Assembly: GCA_017614895.1 (NCBI GenBank)
Contig: JAGAAZ010000047.1
Location: forward strand, 1 to 48,726
Direction of reading: 5' to 3'
DNA: 48,726 bases
Source of the DNA: Bacteroidaceae bacterium
GTDB lineage: Bacteria; Bacteroidota; Bacteroidia; Bacteroidales; Bacteroidaceae
Positions 15,885-25,581 of this stretch are shown piece by piece (the first letter of the stretch is position 1; each line of letters opens with the position of its first letter). A program made the translations under genes and the position numbers. Under the pieces are notes generated by a model. It worked only from the letters and a program-made list of their open reading frames with translations. It searched no databases and was not told where the DNA came from.

Positions 15885-18449
15885 TTATTCTTGAGTATTT
15901 ACTTCTGGTGTTTCAGCACCTTCTTCGTTCTGGTCTTCAGGGTCTTCTGAGTGTTCTACCACACAGACAGAGCTGATCACGTCATTGCGCTTCTGTATGT
16001 CGATGAGCTTAACACCCTGGGTGTTGCGTGAAGACTTCTTGATGTCGGCTACAGCCAGACGGATGGTCACACCACTCTTGTTGATGATCATGATGTCCTC
16101 ATCCTCCATCACCTTCTTGATGGCAACCAGCTTACCGGTCTTTTCTGTGATGTTGATAGTCTTAACACCCTTACCATTACGGTTCGTGATGCGGTATTCG
16201 CCGATGGTTGAACGCTTGCCGACACCCTTCTCAGAGAGTACCAAGATGGTTGGCATGTCTGGATAGAGCTCTTCATCCGTTTCGTTCTCTTCGGCATTTT
16301 CGTCATAACCTTCAGGTTTCGTGAGCGCAATCATGCCTACCACCTCGTCTTCCTCGTCCTCATCCAGACGCATGGCCTTCACACCTGTTGCGTTACGTCC
16401 CATGTTGCGCACCGTGCTTTCGTTGAAGCGGATAGCGCGACCGTTGTGGTTGGCAATGAGAATTTCGTCCTTGCCGCTGGTGAGGAGCACCTCTACCACC
16501 TCGTCACCCTCGTTCAGGTTGATGGCGATAATACCGTTGTTGCGTGGACGTGAGTAGTTGACGAATGCTGTCTTCTTGATGATACCGCGACGGGTACAGA
16601 AGATGAGATTGTGGTTGTTCACCCATTCTTCATCATTGATGTTCTCAATGCAGATGAATGCCGTCACCTTATCGTCGCTGTCGATGTTCAGGAGGTTTTG
16701 GATGGCACGACCCTTGTCTGTGCGTGAGCCTTCTGGAATGTTATACACCTTCATCCAGAAGCAACGACCCTTCTGTGTGAAGAACATCATGGTGTTGTGT
16801 GTGTTGGCAGGATAGATGAACTCGATGAAGTCCTTATCACGAGCTGTACCGCCTTTCACACCGATGCCTCCACGAGCCTGCGTGCGGAACTCTGTGAGAG
16901 TAGTGCGCTTGATGTAGCCGAGGTGGCTCACTGTCACGACCACTTCCTCCTTCGCATAGAACTGCTCTGGGTCGAAGTTCTCGCTGGCAGTTACGTCGAT
17001 TTCAGTCTTACGCTCGTCACCCCAATTCTCCTTCACTTCGAGAAGTTCGTCCTTCATCACCTTCTTGCATAGTTCTGGATCATCCAGAATTTGCTGGAGG
17101 TATTCAATCAGTTTCATCAGGTCATCATACTCGGTATGTAGTTTTTCCTGTTGCAGACCTGTCAGTTGACTCAGTCGCATGTCAACCACGTACTTTGCTT
17201 GTGCTTCGTCGAATCCGAAACGCTCCATCAATCGTGTCTGAGCCTCCTGTGGTGTTTTTGATGACTTGATAATCTGTACCACTTCATCAATGTTGTCACT
17301 GGCGATGATGAGTGCTTCGAGCAAGTGTGCACGCTCTTCTGCTTTGCGCTTGTCGAACTTCGTGCGGCGAATCACCACATCATGACGGTGGTTAACGAAG
17401 TAGCGGATGCAGTCCTTCAATGAGAGTTGCTTTGGACGGCGGTCGGCGATGGCGATGCAGTTCACGGCGAAGGTGCTCTGCAGGTCCGTCAGTTTGAAGA
17501 GCTTATTGCGCACCACATTGGCATTGGCTTCACGCTTGATGTCAATGACGATACGCATACCTTCACGGTCAGACTCATCATTCACGTTGCTGATGCCATC
17601 AATCTTCTTCTCGTTCACCAGTGCGGCAATCTTCTTGATAAGCTCCGACTTGTTGACGTTGTATGGTATCTCGCTCACGATAATCTTATCGTGTGTACCC
17701 TCTGACTCAATCTCCGTCTTCGAACGGATGACGATGCGTCCACGACCAGTCTCGTATGCTTCTCTGATGCCATCCACACCACAGATGATGCCACCCGTTG
17801 GGAAGTCAGGACCTTTGATGTATTGCATCAGGTCGGTGCTGGTCATCTCTGGATTGTCAATGTATGCGACACAGCCGTCGATCACCTCACTCAGGTTGTG
17901 GGTGGGGATGTTGGTGGCCATACCGACGGCAATACCCGTTGCGCCATTCACCAGGAGGTTAGGGATGCGAGTGGGAAGCACAGTCGGTTCCTTCTCCGAG
18001 TTGTCGAAGTTATCGACCATATCCACCGTTTCCTTGTCGATGTCCTGAAGCATGGCCTCACCCAATTTGCTGAGACGAGCCTCCGTGTAACGCATGGCTG
18101 CTGCACCATCACCATCAACTGAACCGAAGTTACCTTGACCATCCACCAACGTGTAACGCATCGCCCAAGGTTGTGCCAGACGAACGAGTGCGCCATACAC
18201 CGATGAGTCGCCGTGTGGGTGCAAGTGACCCAGCACATCACCCACGATACGTGCGCACTTTACCGTTGGTTTGTCCGAAGTGTTGCCGTGCTTATCCATG
18301 GAGTAGAGAATACGACGGTGCACGGGCTTGAAACCGTCACGAACTTCAGGAAGGGCACGAGCCACAATCACCGACATCGAGTAGTCGATGTAGCTCTTCT
18401 TCATCGTTTCGTTGATCTCTACTTTAATAATTCTGTCTAAATCTTCCAT
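15885..18449 (-). CDS. gyrA: DNA gyrase subunit A
   Basis: The 854-residue protein is the breakage-reunion subunit of DNA gyrase, which with GyrB introduces negative supercoils. Conserved features are VARALPEVRDGFKPVHRRILYSM, the winged-helix HPHGDSSVYGALVRLAQPW and the catalytic Tyr121 in AAMRYTEARL. The C-terminal pinwheel domain contains the GyrA box as QARGGIGVKG near residue 530. The final ~50 residues are acidic (EHSEDPEDQNEEGAETPE). The position matching E. coli Asp87 is Gly86 here; I believe Gly is usual in this lineage, so no quinolone resistance is claimed. Confidence 0.98.
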   Translation of the reverse strand: MEDLDRIIKVEINETMKKSYIDYSMSVIVARALPEVRDGFKPVHRRILYSMDKHGNTSDKPTVKCARIVGDVLGHLHPHGDSSVYGALVRLAQPWAMRYTLVDGQGNFGSVDGDGAAAMRYTEARLSKLGEAMLQDIDKETVDMVDNFDNSEKEPTVLPTRIPNLLVNGATGIAVGMATNIPTHNLSEVIDGCVAYIDNPEMTSTDLMQYIKGPDFPTGGIICGVDGIREAYETGRGRIVIRSKTEIESEGTHDKIIVSEIPYNVNKSELIKKIAALVNEKKIDGISNVNDESDREGMRIVIDIKREANANVVRNKLFKLTDLQSTFAVNCIAIADRRPKQLSLKDCIRYFVNHRHDVVIRRTKFDKRKAEERAHLLEALIIASDNIDEVVQIIKSSKTPQEAQTRLMERFGFDEAQAKYVVDMRLSQLTGLQQEKLHTEYDDLMKLIEYLQQILDDPELCKKVMKDELLEVKENWGDERKTEIDVTASENFDPEQFYAKEEVVVTVSHLGYIKRTTLTEFRTQARGGIGVKGGTARDKDFIEFIYPANTHNTMMFFTQKGRCFWMKVYNIPEGSRTDKGRAIQNLLNIDSDDKVTAFICIENINDEEWVNNHNLIFCTRRGIIKKTAFVNYSRPRNNGIIAINLNEGDEVVEVLLTSGKDEILIANHNGRAIRFNESTVRNMGRNATGVKAMRLDEDEEDEVVGMIALTKPEGYDENAEENETDEELYPDMPTILVLSEKGVGKRSTIGEYRITNRNGKGVKTINITEKTGKLVAIKKVMEDEDIMIINKSGVTIRLAVADIKKSSRNTQGVKLIDIQKRNDVISSVCVVEHSEDPEDQNEEGAETPEVNTQE

Positions 18450-18501
18450 TGATTATGATTGAATGTTTTTTTGTTTGTTTTCTATATATTAAATATGTGT
18501 A

Positions 18502-18509
18502 CAAAGTTA
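18502..18509 (-). promoter_or_regulatory. Bacteroidetes -7 element for gyrA
   Basis: CAAAGTTA on the plus strand reads TAACTTTG on the minus strand, with a CAA (minus-strand TTG) at 18530-18532 20 bp upstream. It lies 52 bp before the gyrA start. Confidence 0.65.
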
Positions 18510-18802
18510 CCCATATTATTTGGAACCACCAAACAAGTCATTCAATTTTAACCGTTCTTAAAACAAAAAACCTTAAATTCGGCTCAATATCGCCCCAATT
18601 TGCGATTTTCGGTTCATTTCCGAGGGGGTACCGATGGCTATAGCGCAAACGCATACGTGGCGTATATGCCCTGATTTTCTTCCGCTATATTAATGCGGAA
18701 GACTAATCTTGTGAATCTTGATATACTTGCATGCTTTGAACATTCGTTCGACAATTATAGTGAAAAAATAACTTTTCTTTTTGTATTGTGCTCACTTATT
18801 CG

Positions 18803-18810
18803 TACCTTTG
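18803..18810 (+). promoter_or_regulatory. Bacteroidetes -7 element before guaA
   Basis: TACCTTTG matches TAnnTTTG, and TTG at 18781-18783 lies ~19 bp upstream. It fixes the guaA start at 18844, because an in-frame codon at 18781 would lie upstream of the transcription start. Confidence 0.7.
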
Positions 18811-18843
18811 CACTTGCTAAGAAAACTTATATATATTATATAT

Positions 18844-20451
18844 ATGCAGAAGATCATCATTTTGGATTTTGGTTCGCAGACGACTCAGCTGATTGGTCGC
18901 CGTGTTCGTGAGTTGAACACGTTTTGCGAAATCATGCCTTACAACAAGTTTCCACAGAATGACCCAGACGTGATTGGCGTCATCTTGTCGGGTTCGCCCT
19001 ACAGTGTGTATGAGGAACGTGCTTTCAAGCTCGACTTCGCTCAAATTCGTGGCAAGTACCCCATTCTTGGCATCTGTTATGGTGCCCAGCTGATGGCGCA
19101 CACATTCGGTGGTAAGGTGGAGCCAGAAGGCACTCGCGAGTATGGCCGTGCCAACCTCGAATTTATGGAAGAGGGCAATCCACTCTTGAAGGGATTTGCT
19201 GAGAACAGCCAGGTGTGGATGTCGCATGGTGACACCATCACGAAGCTGCCAGAAGGCTTCCGTTGCATCGCTTCGACCGCTACAGTCAAGTATGCTGCAT
19301 ACGCTGCCAATGATGAGAAGATTTGGGGTGTGCAGTATCATCCCGAGGTGTTCCACAGTATTGATGGTACCCAGCTCCTGAAGAATTTCGTGGTGGATAT
19401 TTGCGGAGGCAAGCAGGACTGGTCACCCGCTTCGTTTGTGGATCAGACAGTGGCTGAACTTCGTGAACAGGTGGGCGACGACAAGGTCATCCTTGGTCTT
19501 TCGGGTGGTGTCGATTCCTCTGTGGCAGCCGTATTACTCAACCGTGCCATTGGTAAGAATCTCACTTGCATCTTCGTCAATAACGGACTGCTCCGTAAGA
19601 ACGAGTTCACCGATGTGCTTCGTGACTATGAGTGCCTCGGTCTCAATGTTCGTGGTGTCGATGCTTCGCAGAAGTTCTACTCAGAACTGGCAGGTGTGGC
19701 TGAGCCAGAAAAGAAACGTAAGATTATTGGTGCCGGTTTCATCGATGTGTTTGAAGCTGAAGCTAAAAAGATAGAAGGAGCCAAGTGGCTCGCACAGGGA
19801 ACTATTTACCCCGATCGCATTGAGTCGCTCAACATTACGGGTAAGGTCATCAAGTCCCACCACAACGTGGGCGGTCTGCCTGAGAAGATGGGCTTGAAGC
19901 TTTGTGAACCTCTCAAATGGCTCTTCAAGGACGAGGTGCGCCGTGTGGGGCGTCAGCTCCAGATGCCTGAACACCTCATCACGCGTCATCCATTCCCTGG
20001 TCCAGGTCTGGCTGTGCGCATCCTTGGTGACATCACTCCAGAGAAGGTGCGTGTCCTTCAAGATGCAGACGACATCTTCATCCGTGGTCTTCGCAATTGG
20101 AAGGTGAAGCTCTCTGGCGAAGAAGCTCGCAAGGTGCTTGCAGCAGGTGTGCCAGCCGACATGAAGGACGGCGAGATAGAAGTTTCTCTCTACGACCAGA
20201 TATGGCAGGCAGGTGCCATCCTTCTTTCTGATGTGAAGAGTGTGGGTGTGATGGGTGATGAACGCACCTATGAAAATCCTGTGGCCCTCCGTGCTGTCAC
20301 CTCAGCCGATGCTATGACTGCCGACTGGGCAAAGCTCCCATACGAGTTCCTTGCCGAAGTCAGCAACCAGATCATCCGCAATGTCAAGGGTGTCAACCGC
20401 GTCTGCTACGACGTGTCCTCAAAACCACCAGCAACAATTGAGTGGGAGTAA
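18844..20451 (+). CDS. guaA: GMP synthase (glutamine-hydrolysing)
   Basis: The 535-residue protein converts XMP to GMP with ATP and glutamine. The N-terminal class I glutamine amidotransferase domain has Cys78 in GICYGAQ and the His/Glu pair in QYHPEVFHS. The ATP-pyrophosphatase domain carries the P-loop [16 protein letters not shown], and the C-terminal dimerisation domain contains [14 protein letters not shown] and ends in PPATIEWE, the expected GuaA terminus. Length is slightly above E. coli GuaA (525). It appears monocistronic, with its own promoter and terminator. Confidence 0.98.
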   Translation: MQKIIILDFGSQTTQLIGRRVRELNTFCEIMPYNKFPQNDPDVIGVILSGSPYSVYEERAFKLDFAQIRGKYPILGICYGAQLMAHTFGGKVEPEGTREYGRANLEFMEEGNPLLKGFAENSQVWMSHGDTITKLPEGFRCIASTATVKYAAYAANDEKIWGVQYHPEVFHSIDGTQLLKNFVVDICGGKQDWSPASFVDQTVAELREQVGDDKVILGLSGGVDSSVAAVLLNRAIGKNLTCIFVNNGLLRKNEFTDVLRDYECLGLNVRGVDASQKFYSELAGVAEPEKKRKIIGAGFIDVFEAEAKKIEGAKWLAQGTIYPDRIESLNITGKVIKSHHNVGGLPEKMGLKLCEPLKWLFKDEVRRVGRQLQMPEHLITRHPFPGPGLAVRILGDITPEKVRVLQDADDIFIRGLRNWKVKLSGEEARKVLAAGVPADMKDGEIEVSLYDQIWQAGAILLSDVKSVGVMGDERTYENPVALRAVTSADAMTADWAKLPYEFLAEVSNQIIRNVKGVNRVCYDVSSKPPATIEWE

Positions 20452-20477
20452 AAATGAGGCTATTTTAAGCTAAATTG

Positions 20478-20510
20478 AAGCACCATCAACTTATCGAGTT
20501 GATGGTGCTT
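20478..20510 (+). terminator. terminator after guaA
   Basis: A perfect 14-bp stem (20478-20491 with 20497-20510) closes a 5-nt loop. The 3' side ends in TTTTGTTTG. It lies 26 bp after the guaA stop. Confidence 0.88.
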
Positions 20511-20564
20511 TTGTTTGATAATCAATCATATCTAAAATAATTCGAATAAATGCATAATGAATGC

Positions 20565-21317
20565 TTATTCGTGTGCTTGCAGGAATTGCTCGGCACGTAC
20601 AAGATCCTCTGGAGTGTCGATGCCGATGGTTTCTATTTCGCTGATGCCGACCTTGATTTTGTAGCCGTTTTCGAGCCAGCGCAACTGTTCTAGTGATTCT
20701 GCCAGTTCAAGGCTGGACTGGGGCAGGGAGGTGATTTCCTTCAATACATTGGCACGATAGGCATAGAGGCCGATGTGTTTGTAGTAGGTGTGACCTGTGA
20801 GCCATTCGGAATGGTCCTTGCCACGGGTGAATGGGATGATGCTGCGTGAGAAATAGAGCGCCTCCATCTTCTTGTTCACCACCACTTTGGGGGAGTTGAC
20901 GTTTTCCAATGCGTCAAATCCATCCTCTGGCTTAAATGGTTTGACGAGAGTGGCAATATCTACACTCTCATCGTCGAAGCACTGACGAATGGCTTCCAAC
21001 TGCTGTGCCTGAATGAAAGGTTCGTCACCCTGGATGTTGACAACTACATCAAATCCCTGACCAATTTTTGTGAATGCCTCTTGTACACGGTCGGTACCGC
21101 TTTTATGATTGACGCTAGTCATTACTGCTTTGCCACCAAAGGTTTTGACTGCATTCATGATGCGCTCGTCATCTGTGGCCACACATACATCGTCAAGCAC
21201 TCCTTCCACCTGACGATAGACTCTCTCGATGACCGTTTTTCCTCCTAACATTGCCAATGGCTTGGCAGGGAAGCGTGTGGAGGCATATCTTGCTGGTATA
21301 ATTCCTATGAACTTCAT
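20565..21317 (-). CDS. kdsB: 3-deoxy-manno-octulosonate cytidylyltransferase (CMP-Kdo synthetase)
   Basis: The 250-residue enzyme activates Kdo with CTP to CMP-Kdo, the donor for lipid A-core assembly. The nucleotide-binding start IIPARYASTRFPAKPLAMLGGKTVIERVY is typical, as are VATDDERI, SGTDRVQEAF, VNIQGDEPF and HIGLYAYRANVL. Length matches the family (about 245-255). The ATG at 21317 gives the standard N-terminus (MKFIGIIPARYAS); a TTG two codons earlier is less likely. It lies 32 bp after the penicillin-binding protein gene on the same strand and probably shares its transcript. Confidence 0.96.
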   Translation of the reverse strand: MKFIGIIPARYASTRFPAKPLAMLGGKTVIERVYRQVEGVLDDVCVATDDERIMNAVKTFGGKAVMTSVNHKSGTDRVQEAFTKIGQGFDVVVNIQGDEPFIQAQQLEAIRQCFDDESVDIATLVKPFKPEDGFDALENVNSPKVVVNKKMEALYFSRSIIPFTRGKDHSEWLTGHTYYKHIGLYAYRANVLKEITSLPQSSLELAESLEQLRWLENGYKIKVGISEIETIGIDTPEDLVRAEQFLQAHE

Positions 21318-21349
21318 GGGCAAATGGACTTAATGATGTTGATAGCTGG

Positions 21350-23764
21350 TTAGAAGAATTCTTCGTCGTATTCGACGGCATCTTCCTCGATGGGGTGTAA
21401 CAGTCCTTCTGCAGATGGAAGGGACATCAGGTCGTTGTCGCAGGGTTGGTAATCCTCTGGAATGTCGAATTTGTCCTTTTCATTGATGCCGAAGAGTTTG
21501 CTGTTGTATATCTTTCTCATCAACTTTCCAAAGATAGGCAGGGCTGCTCTTGCACCTTGACCGAATGCCATGCTGCCGAAGTGGATGTCACGGTCATCAC
21601 CGCCTACCCAGCTAGCAACCACCAGTTTAGGACAAAAACCGATGAACCAACCGTCGGCATTGCTGTTCGTCGTACCGGTTTTACCACCCAAGTCACCTGT
21701 GATGTGGTAGGCGCCACCACGTAAGGCACGACCCGTACCTTCGTTGATAACCGCCTTAAGCATGTAGATCATCTGGCAGGCCTTCTCTTTCGATAGCACC
21801 TCGTTCATGCGTGGCGTAAAGTTAGCAATGATGTTGCCATCGGCGTCTTCAATGCGAGTGACAAGCAGGGGAGAATAGTGGATACCCATGCTAGGGAAGA
21901 TGGTATAGGCACTGGCCATCTCACCGATGCTCACGTCACCAGAACCAAGGGCAATGGTGAGGTTAGGTTGCATTGTATAAGTGGAAATCTTCAACTGTTT
22001 TTCGAGAAAGTCGATAAAGTTCTGTGGACGGATAAGGTTCAGCAGATATACCGATGCATGGTTATTTGAGTGGGCAAGGGCTGTCTTTAGGGGTACCATA
22101 CCTAGCGCACTACCTTTAGGTGTCCATCCACCATAGTTCTTGGGACTTGCATCCACGTAGTCACAAGGCGTGAAGCCCTGGCTGGAGAGTGCCAGTGAGT
22201 AAAGGAGGGGTTTGATGGTTGAACCCACCTGACGGTGACCAGGACCCAACACGTTGTCGTAGGCAAAGTGGTCGAAGTTCAACCCAGGCACGTATGCCTT
22301 CACTTGTCCGTTCTCTGGGTCGATAGCAACGGTACCTCCACGCAGGAACTTTTTATAATAGATGATGGAGTCGCGAGGACTCATCCTGACTTCCATCTCT
22401 TCTGGTGTGTCGTACGAACTTCCATATTTGAACACACGCATGTCAATCGGTGTGTTGAATGCCTGCATGATTTCATCATCGCTCAATCCGTCCGCTTTCA
22501 TCACACGATAGCGTTCACTCCTGCGGACATCCCTGTCAATGATCTTGTTCATCTTATCGACGGTCACTTGCTTGTAAGGACCTGTCTTTGAATATTTGAT
22601 TTCATTCTCGAAGGCTGGTTGCAGATACTTCGCCACATGCTCGAATAGTGCTTCTTCCGCCATTTTCTGCATACGTGTGTCGATGCTCGTGTAAATCTTC
22701 AGACCATCTGTGTAGATGTTATAATGTGAACCATCCTTCTTTGTGTTCTTGTTGCACCAACCATATAATGGGTCTGTCTCCCATGCTACAGAGTCGTCAT
22801 GATACTGCTGACCCTGCCAAGATGCATATTGGCTGCGCTCTGGACGTTTTGCCATCATGATGACACGCAGATGTTCACGGAAATAAGGGGCTGCACCCTC
22901 CTTGTGTGAAGTGATTCTAGGCTTCGGTAGCAGGGAGAGGGGTTGTGTCTTCACCTTATCCATTTCTTCTTGGCTGATGTATCCTTCTTTCACCATCTGA
23001 CCCAGCACCACGTTGCGGCGTTCCACACAACGTTCGCTTTGCAAGTACTCTCCATTCTCTCCACGCTTGTAGGGATTGTAAAGCGACGGGTTTTTGCACA
23101 TGCCCACCAAGGTGGCACACTCGTTGAGGTTCAGATCGATTGGGTCTTTTCCGAAATAGGTTCTGCAGGCGTTCTTTACACCCACACCCATATAGAGGAA
23201 GTCGAAGTAGTTGAGGTACATCGTCATGATTTCTTCCTTGGTGTAGTAGCGCTCCAATTGTACTGCGATAAACCACTCAATAGGTTTCTGCATCATACGT
23301 GCTCCGTCGGAGTGTGCTACATCCGAATAGAGCTGCTTAGCCAACTGCTGTGTGATGGTTGAACCACCACCAGCACTGCGCTGACCCATCAGCAGGCGTT
23401 TCACCACAGCGCGTCCGACAGCTTTCATGTCAATGCCTGAATGCTCGTAGAAACGGGCATCCTCAGTTGCAACCAGTGCGTGCACCAGATTCTCTGGCAG
23501 GGAATCGTATGGCACCATCAAGCGGTTTTCGCTTGCATAGCTCCAGGTGCCAATCAGTTTGTTGTCAGCTGAATATACACGCGAAGCATATTTATTGATT
23601 GGGTTCTGGAGGTCGCTCACAGGGGGCAATTTTCCTAACCATCCCTGCGAAATGGCAAACACGCCAAAGAACATCATAAAGATGATGACGCCTGTCAACA
23701 TCCACCATCTCTTAATGGCTTTATTCACACTTGATGTATCGTTGTTTTTTTTGCTGATACCCAT
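21350..23764 (-). CDS. class A penicillin-binding protein (PBP1A-like)
   Basis: This 804-residue bifunctional enzyme polymerises and cross-links peptidoglycan on the outer face of the inner membrane. After a short cytoplasmic tail comes one membrane anchor (about 21-45, WWMLTGVIIFMMFFGVFAIS). The GT51 glycosyltransferase domain has the catalytic segment EDARFYEHSGID and GGSTITQQLAKQL. The transpeptidase domain carries the three penicillin-binding motifs: S-x-x-K in GSTIKP, SNN in AHSNNHAS and KTGTT. The acidic C-terminal end (EEDAVEYDEEFF) is cytologically unexplained. From reading alone it could equally be called mrcA or ponA. Confidence 0.94.
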   Translation of the reverse strand: MGISKKNNDTSSVNKAIKRWWMLTGVIIFMMFFGVFAISQGWLGKLPPVSDLQNPINKYASRVYSADNKLIGTWSYASENRLMVPYDSLPENLVHALVATEDARFYEHSGIDMKAVGRAVVKRLLMGQRSAGGGSTITQQLAKQLYSDVAHSDGARMMQKPIEWFIAVQLERYYTKEEIMTMYLNYFDFLYMGVGVKNACRTYFGKDPIDLNLNECATLVGMCKNPSLYNPYKRGENGEYLQSERCVERRNVVLGQMVKEGYISQEEMDKVKTQPLSLLPKPRITSHKEGAAPYFREHLRVIMMAKRPERSQYASWQGQQYHDDSVAWETDPLYGWCNKNTKKDGSHYNIYTDGLKIYTSIDTRMQKMAEEALFEHVAKYLQPAFENEIKYSKTGPYKQVTVDKMNKIIDRDVRRSERYRVMKADGLSDDEIMQAFNTPIDMRVFKYGSSYDTPEEMEVRMSPRDSIIYYKKFLRGGTVAIDPENGQVKAYVPGLNFDHFAYDNVLGPGHRQVGSTIKPLLYSLALSSQGFTPCDYVDASPKNYGGWTPKGSALGMVPLKTALAHSNNHASVYLLNLIRPQNFIDFLEKQLKISTYTMQPNLTIALGSGDVSIGEMASAYTIFPSMGIHYSPLLVTRIEDADGNIIANFTPRMNEVLSKEKACQMIYMLKAVINEGTGRALRGGAYHITGDLGGKTGTTNSNADGWFIGFCPKLVVASWVGGDDRDIHFGSMAFGQGARAALPIFGKLMRKIYNSKLFGINEKDKFDIPEDYQPCDNDLMSLPSAEGLLHPIEEDAVEYDEEFF

Positions 23765-23806
23765 AATGCTTTGTAGAGTTTCTGTTAGATGCTATGAATT
23801 GATATG

Positions 23807-23814
23807 CAAAGGTA
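23807..23814 (-). promoter_or_regulatory. Bacteroidetes -7 element for the penicillin-binding protein gene
   Basis: CAAAGGTA on the plus strand reads TACCTTTG on the minus strand, 42 bp before the start codon. The -33 element is not clear. Confidence 0.55.
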
Positions 23815-23950
23815 CGAATATTCTTGGTAGCCGAAAAGGAAAAAGGGAAAAAGCTATCCGATTTACCCCTAAAACGATACTGAAATGCTCTTTAACCGTA
23901 AAAAAAAGTGAAAAATGCAGAAAAATGTTCTTTCTGTTAGAAAAAAGAAT

Positions 23951-23958
23951 TATCTTTG
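23951..23958 (+). promoter_or_regulatory. Bacteroidetes -7 element before the CMD protein gene
   Basis: TATCTTTG matches TAnnTTTG, 27 bp before the start codon. No good -33 TTG is seen at the usual distance. Confidence 0.55.
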
Positions 23959-23985
23959 CAAAAACATAAAAACTAAAGTATAACC

Positions 23986-24765
23986 ATGACAGAAATTGGA
24001 ATCAGCGAATACGCGCGTCAGCAGATAAGAAAACTCTTCTCTCAGCGCAATTCAGTCAACACGCTCAAGCGTGACCCTGAACTCACTCAGATTTTCGATA
24101 ATTTCGCCTTCGACGAGGCCCTCAAACTCACCGAAGAGCCAGTGTTGGAAAAGACCCGTTGCATGTGCATCCTGGCCAGTACCATCGGCTGCAATGCTAT
24201 GCGCCAGTTTAAGGTGTATGTGGATGTGTGTCTCAATGTGGGTGTCAAGCCACGTGAAATCCGTGAGGTCATCTACCAAACCGTACCCTACGTGGGTTTC
24301 TCCAAGATGATAGACTTCCTCCTTGAGATGAATGAGGTTTTTGATGATAATGACATCAAACTTCCTCTATCTAATCAGGGAACCACTACACCAGAGAATC
24401 GTCGCGAGAAAGGGCGTGAATATATTGATGGAATCTTTGGCGCAGGTGCTGCAGAGCAGATGGAGAAGAACTGCCCCAAAGGACAAGAGCACATCATCGA
24501 GTTTCTTGAAAGCTACTGTTTCGGTGACTTCTACACTCGTAATGGCATTGACATGCAGCATCGTGAATTGGTCACTTTCTGCCTCCTCGCTTCCATGGGT
24601 GTTGCACAGCCACAGCTTGAACAACACGGATTTGGCTGCAAGAATATGAAGATCAGCAAGAAGGAAATGGTGGCAGTGCTCACAGGTATGCTCCCATACA
24701 TTGGATTCCCCAAGACACTCAATGCCCTTACAGCCATCAACAAGGCATATCCTGAGGACGAATAA
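23986..24765 (+). CDS. carboxymuconolactone decarboxylase (CMD) family protein, two domains
   Basis: The 259-residue protein carries two tandem CMD-like all-helical domains. The first is about 40-115 (EKTRCMCILASTIGCNAMRQFKVYVDVCLNVGVK, with REIREVIYQTVPYVGFSKM). The second is about 165-255 (HRELVTFCLLASMGVAQPQLEQH, with KKEMVAVLTGMLPYIGFPKTLNAL). The family includes true decarboxylases and AhpD-type peroxidases that use a CxxC pair. Here the first domain has CMC near residue 60 instead of a clear CxxC, so a peroxidase role is not supported. The substrate is unknown. Its 3' end overlaps the convergent HAD gene by 29 bp. Confidence 0.88.
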   Translation: MTEIGISEYARQQIRKLFSQRNSVNTLKRDPELTQIFDNFAFDEALKLTEEPVLEKTRCMCILASTIGCNAMRQFKVYVDVCLNVGVKPREIREVIYQTVPYVGFSKMIDFLLEMNEVFDDNDIKLPLSNQGTTTPENRREKGREYIDGIFGAGAAEQMEKNCPKGQEHIIEFLESYCFGDFYTRNGIDMQHRELVTFCLLASMGVAQPQLEQHGFGCKNMKISKKEMVAVLTGMLPYIGFPKTLNALTAINKAYPEDE

Positions 24766-25573
24766 TAAGCTTTTCTAACGCAATCGCTACGCCGTCGTCA
24801 TTGTTGCTCAATGTAACCATGTCGGCGGCTTTCTTTATCTCTTCCGCAGCATTTCCCATTGCAATGCCCATTCCTGCAAATTGCAGCATGGAGGTATCAT
24901 TGTAGCCATCGCCGAATGCAATGATCTCAGATTTCTTCATGCCTATTTTGTCGAGGAGAATAGAGAGTCCCTTCCCTTTGTCAATGCCCATAGGAACTAT
25001 CTCCAGGAAGAACGGCTCACTGCGGAATACACCAGCCTTCCCCTTCAGCCTCTCCTGCATTTTGGTTTCCAACGCAGGAAGAAGGGTGGGGGAACCCACA
25101 ATGATGCACTTTACAATACCTGCTCCCTCTACAGCTTTTACGAAATCATCCACCTTTCGGAGGGTCATGCGGTTGCGCATCACCGAATACTGGATGTATT
25201 CATTATTATCCACCTCACTTACCACTTCTTTCTCGATATAGGTCATGATGGGCATACCATGCTCCCTCGCGCACATATATAAATAAGGTATTACATTTTC
25301 ATCCAATGTCTGTGCATGTAGTAGACTCTTTGTGCCCCAATCGTAAATCTCTCCACCGTTATAACTCATCACATACCCTCCAAACTCATCCAATCGCAAT
25401 GTTTCTGCTACATGTGCCGTTCCAAACGTGGGACGTCCAGAGGCCACAGCGACCTTTACTCCCATTTCCTGTACACGGATGAGTGTGTCCACTGTTCGCT
25501 GTGAAATACTTTGATCGTTCCTCACTAGCGTTCCGTCCAAATCCACAGCAATGAGTTTATAGGGAATGTTCAT
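24737..25573 (-). CDS. Cof-type HAD-IIB family phosphatase
   Basis: The 278-residue protein is a haloacid dehalogenase superfamily hydrolase, predicted to dephosphorylate sugar phosphates or related small molecules in the cytoplasm. Motif I is AVDLDGTLVRND with the nucleophilic Asp, motif II the Ser/Thr of VASGRP, motif III the Lys of IDKGKGLSILL, and motif IV GDGYNDTSML. The cap between motifs II and III is the IIB type. The ATG at 25573 gives the usual start (NIPYKLIAVDLDGT); an earlier in-frame ATG at 25612 would overlap the upstream lipoprotein gene. It is probably the last gene of the fimbrial-type operon. Confidence 0.92.
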   Translation of the reverse strand: MNIPYKLIAVDLDGTLVRNDQSISQRTVDTLIRVQEMGVKVAVASGRPTFGTAHVAETLRLDEFGGYVMSYNGGEIYDWGTKSLLHAQTLDENVIPYLYMCAREHGMPIMTYIEKEVVSEVDNNEYIQYSVMRNRMTLRKVDDFVKAVEGAGIVKCIIVGSPTLLPALETKMQERLKGKAGVFRSEPFFLEIVPMGIDKGKGLSILLDKIGMKKSEIIAFGDGYNDTSMLQFAGMGIAMGNAAEEIKKAADMVTLSNNDDGVAIALEKLIIRPQDMPC

Positions 25574-25581
25574 GATTTGCA

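Larger units (their letters stand above)
18450..18843. other. 394-bp divergent intergenic region between gyrA and guaA
   Basis: No coding sequence is convincing here. It holds the gyrA promoter (18502-18509) on the minus strand and the guaA promoter (18803-18810) on the plus strand. Between them are two small inverted repeats: TTCCGC (18680-18685) with GCGGAA (18695-18700), and GCATACG with CGTATATGC at about 18650-18668. Neither has a T-run, so they do not look like terminators. Nothing else is recognised. Confidence 0.5.

Noticed and set aside
15885-18449. Gly86 in GyrA at the position of E. coli Asp87, a quinolone-resistance site
   Set aside because: I believe Gly is the normal residue here in Bacteroidetes GyrA, and the neighbouring Ser82 is wild type, so no resistance can be inferred.
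18640-18700. Small RNA gene in the gyrA-guaA gap
   Set aside because: Two small inverted repeats exist but there is no promoter directly before them and no terminator T-run after them.
18781-18843. Longer guaA start at 18781
   Set aside because: The promoter element lies at 18803-18810, inside that extension, and the extra residues are not conserved.
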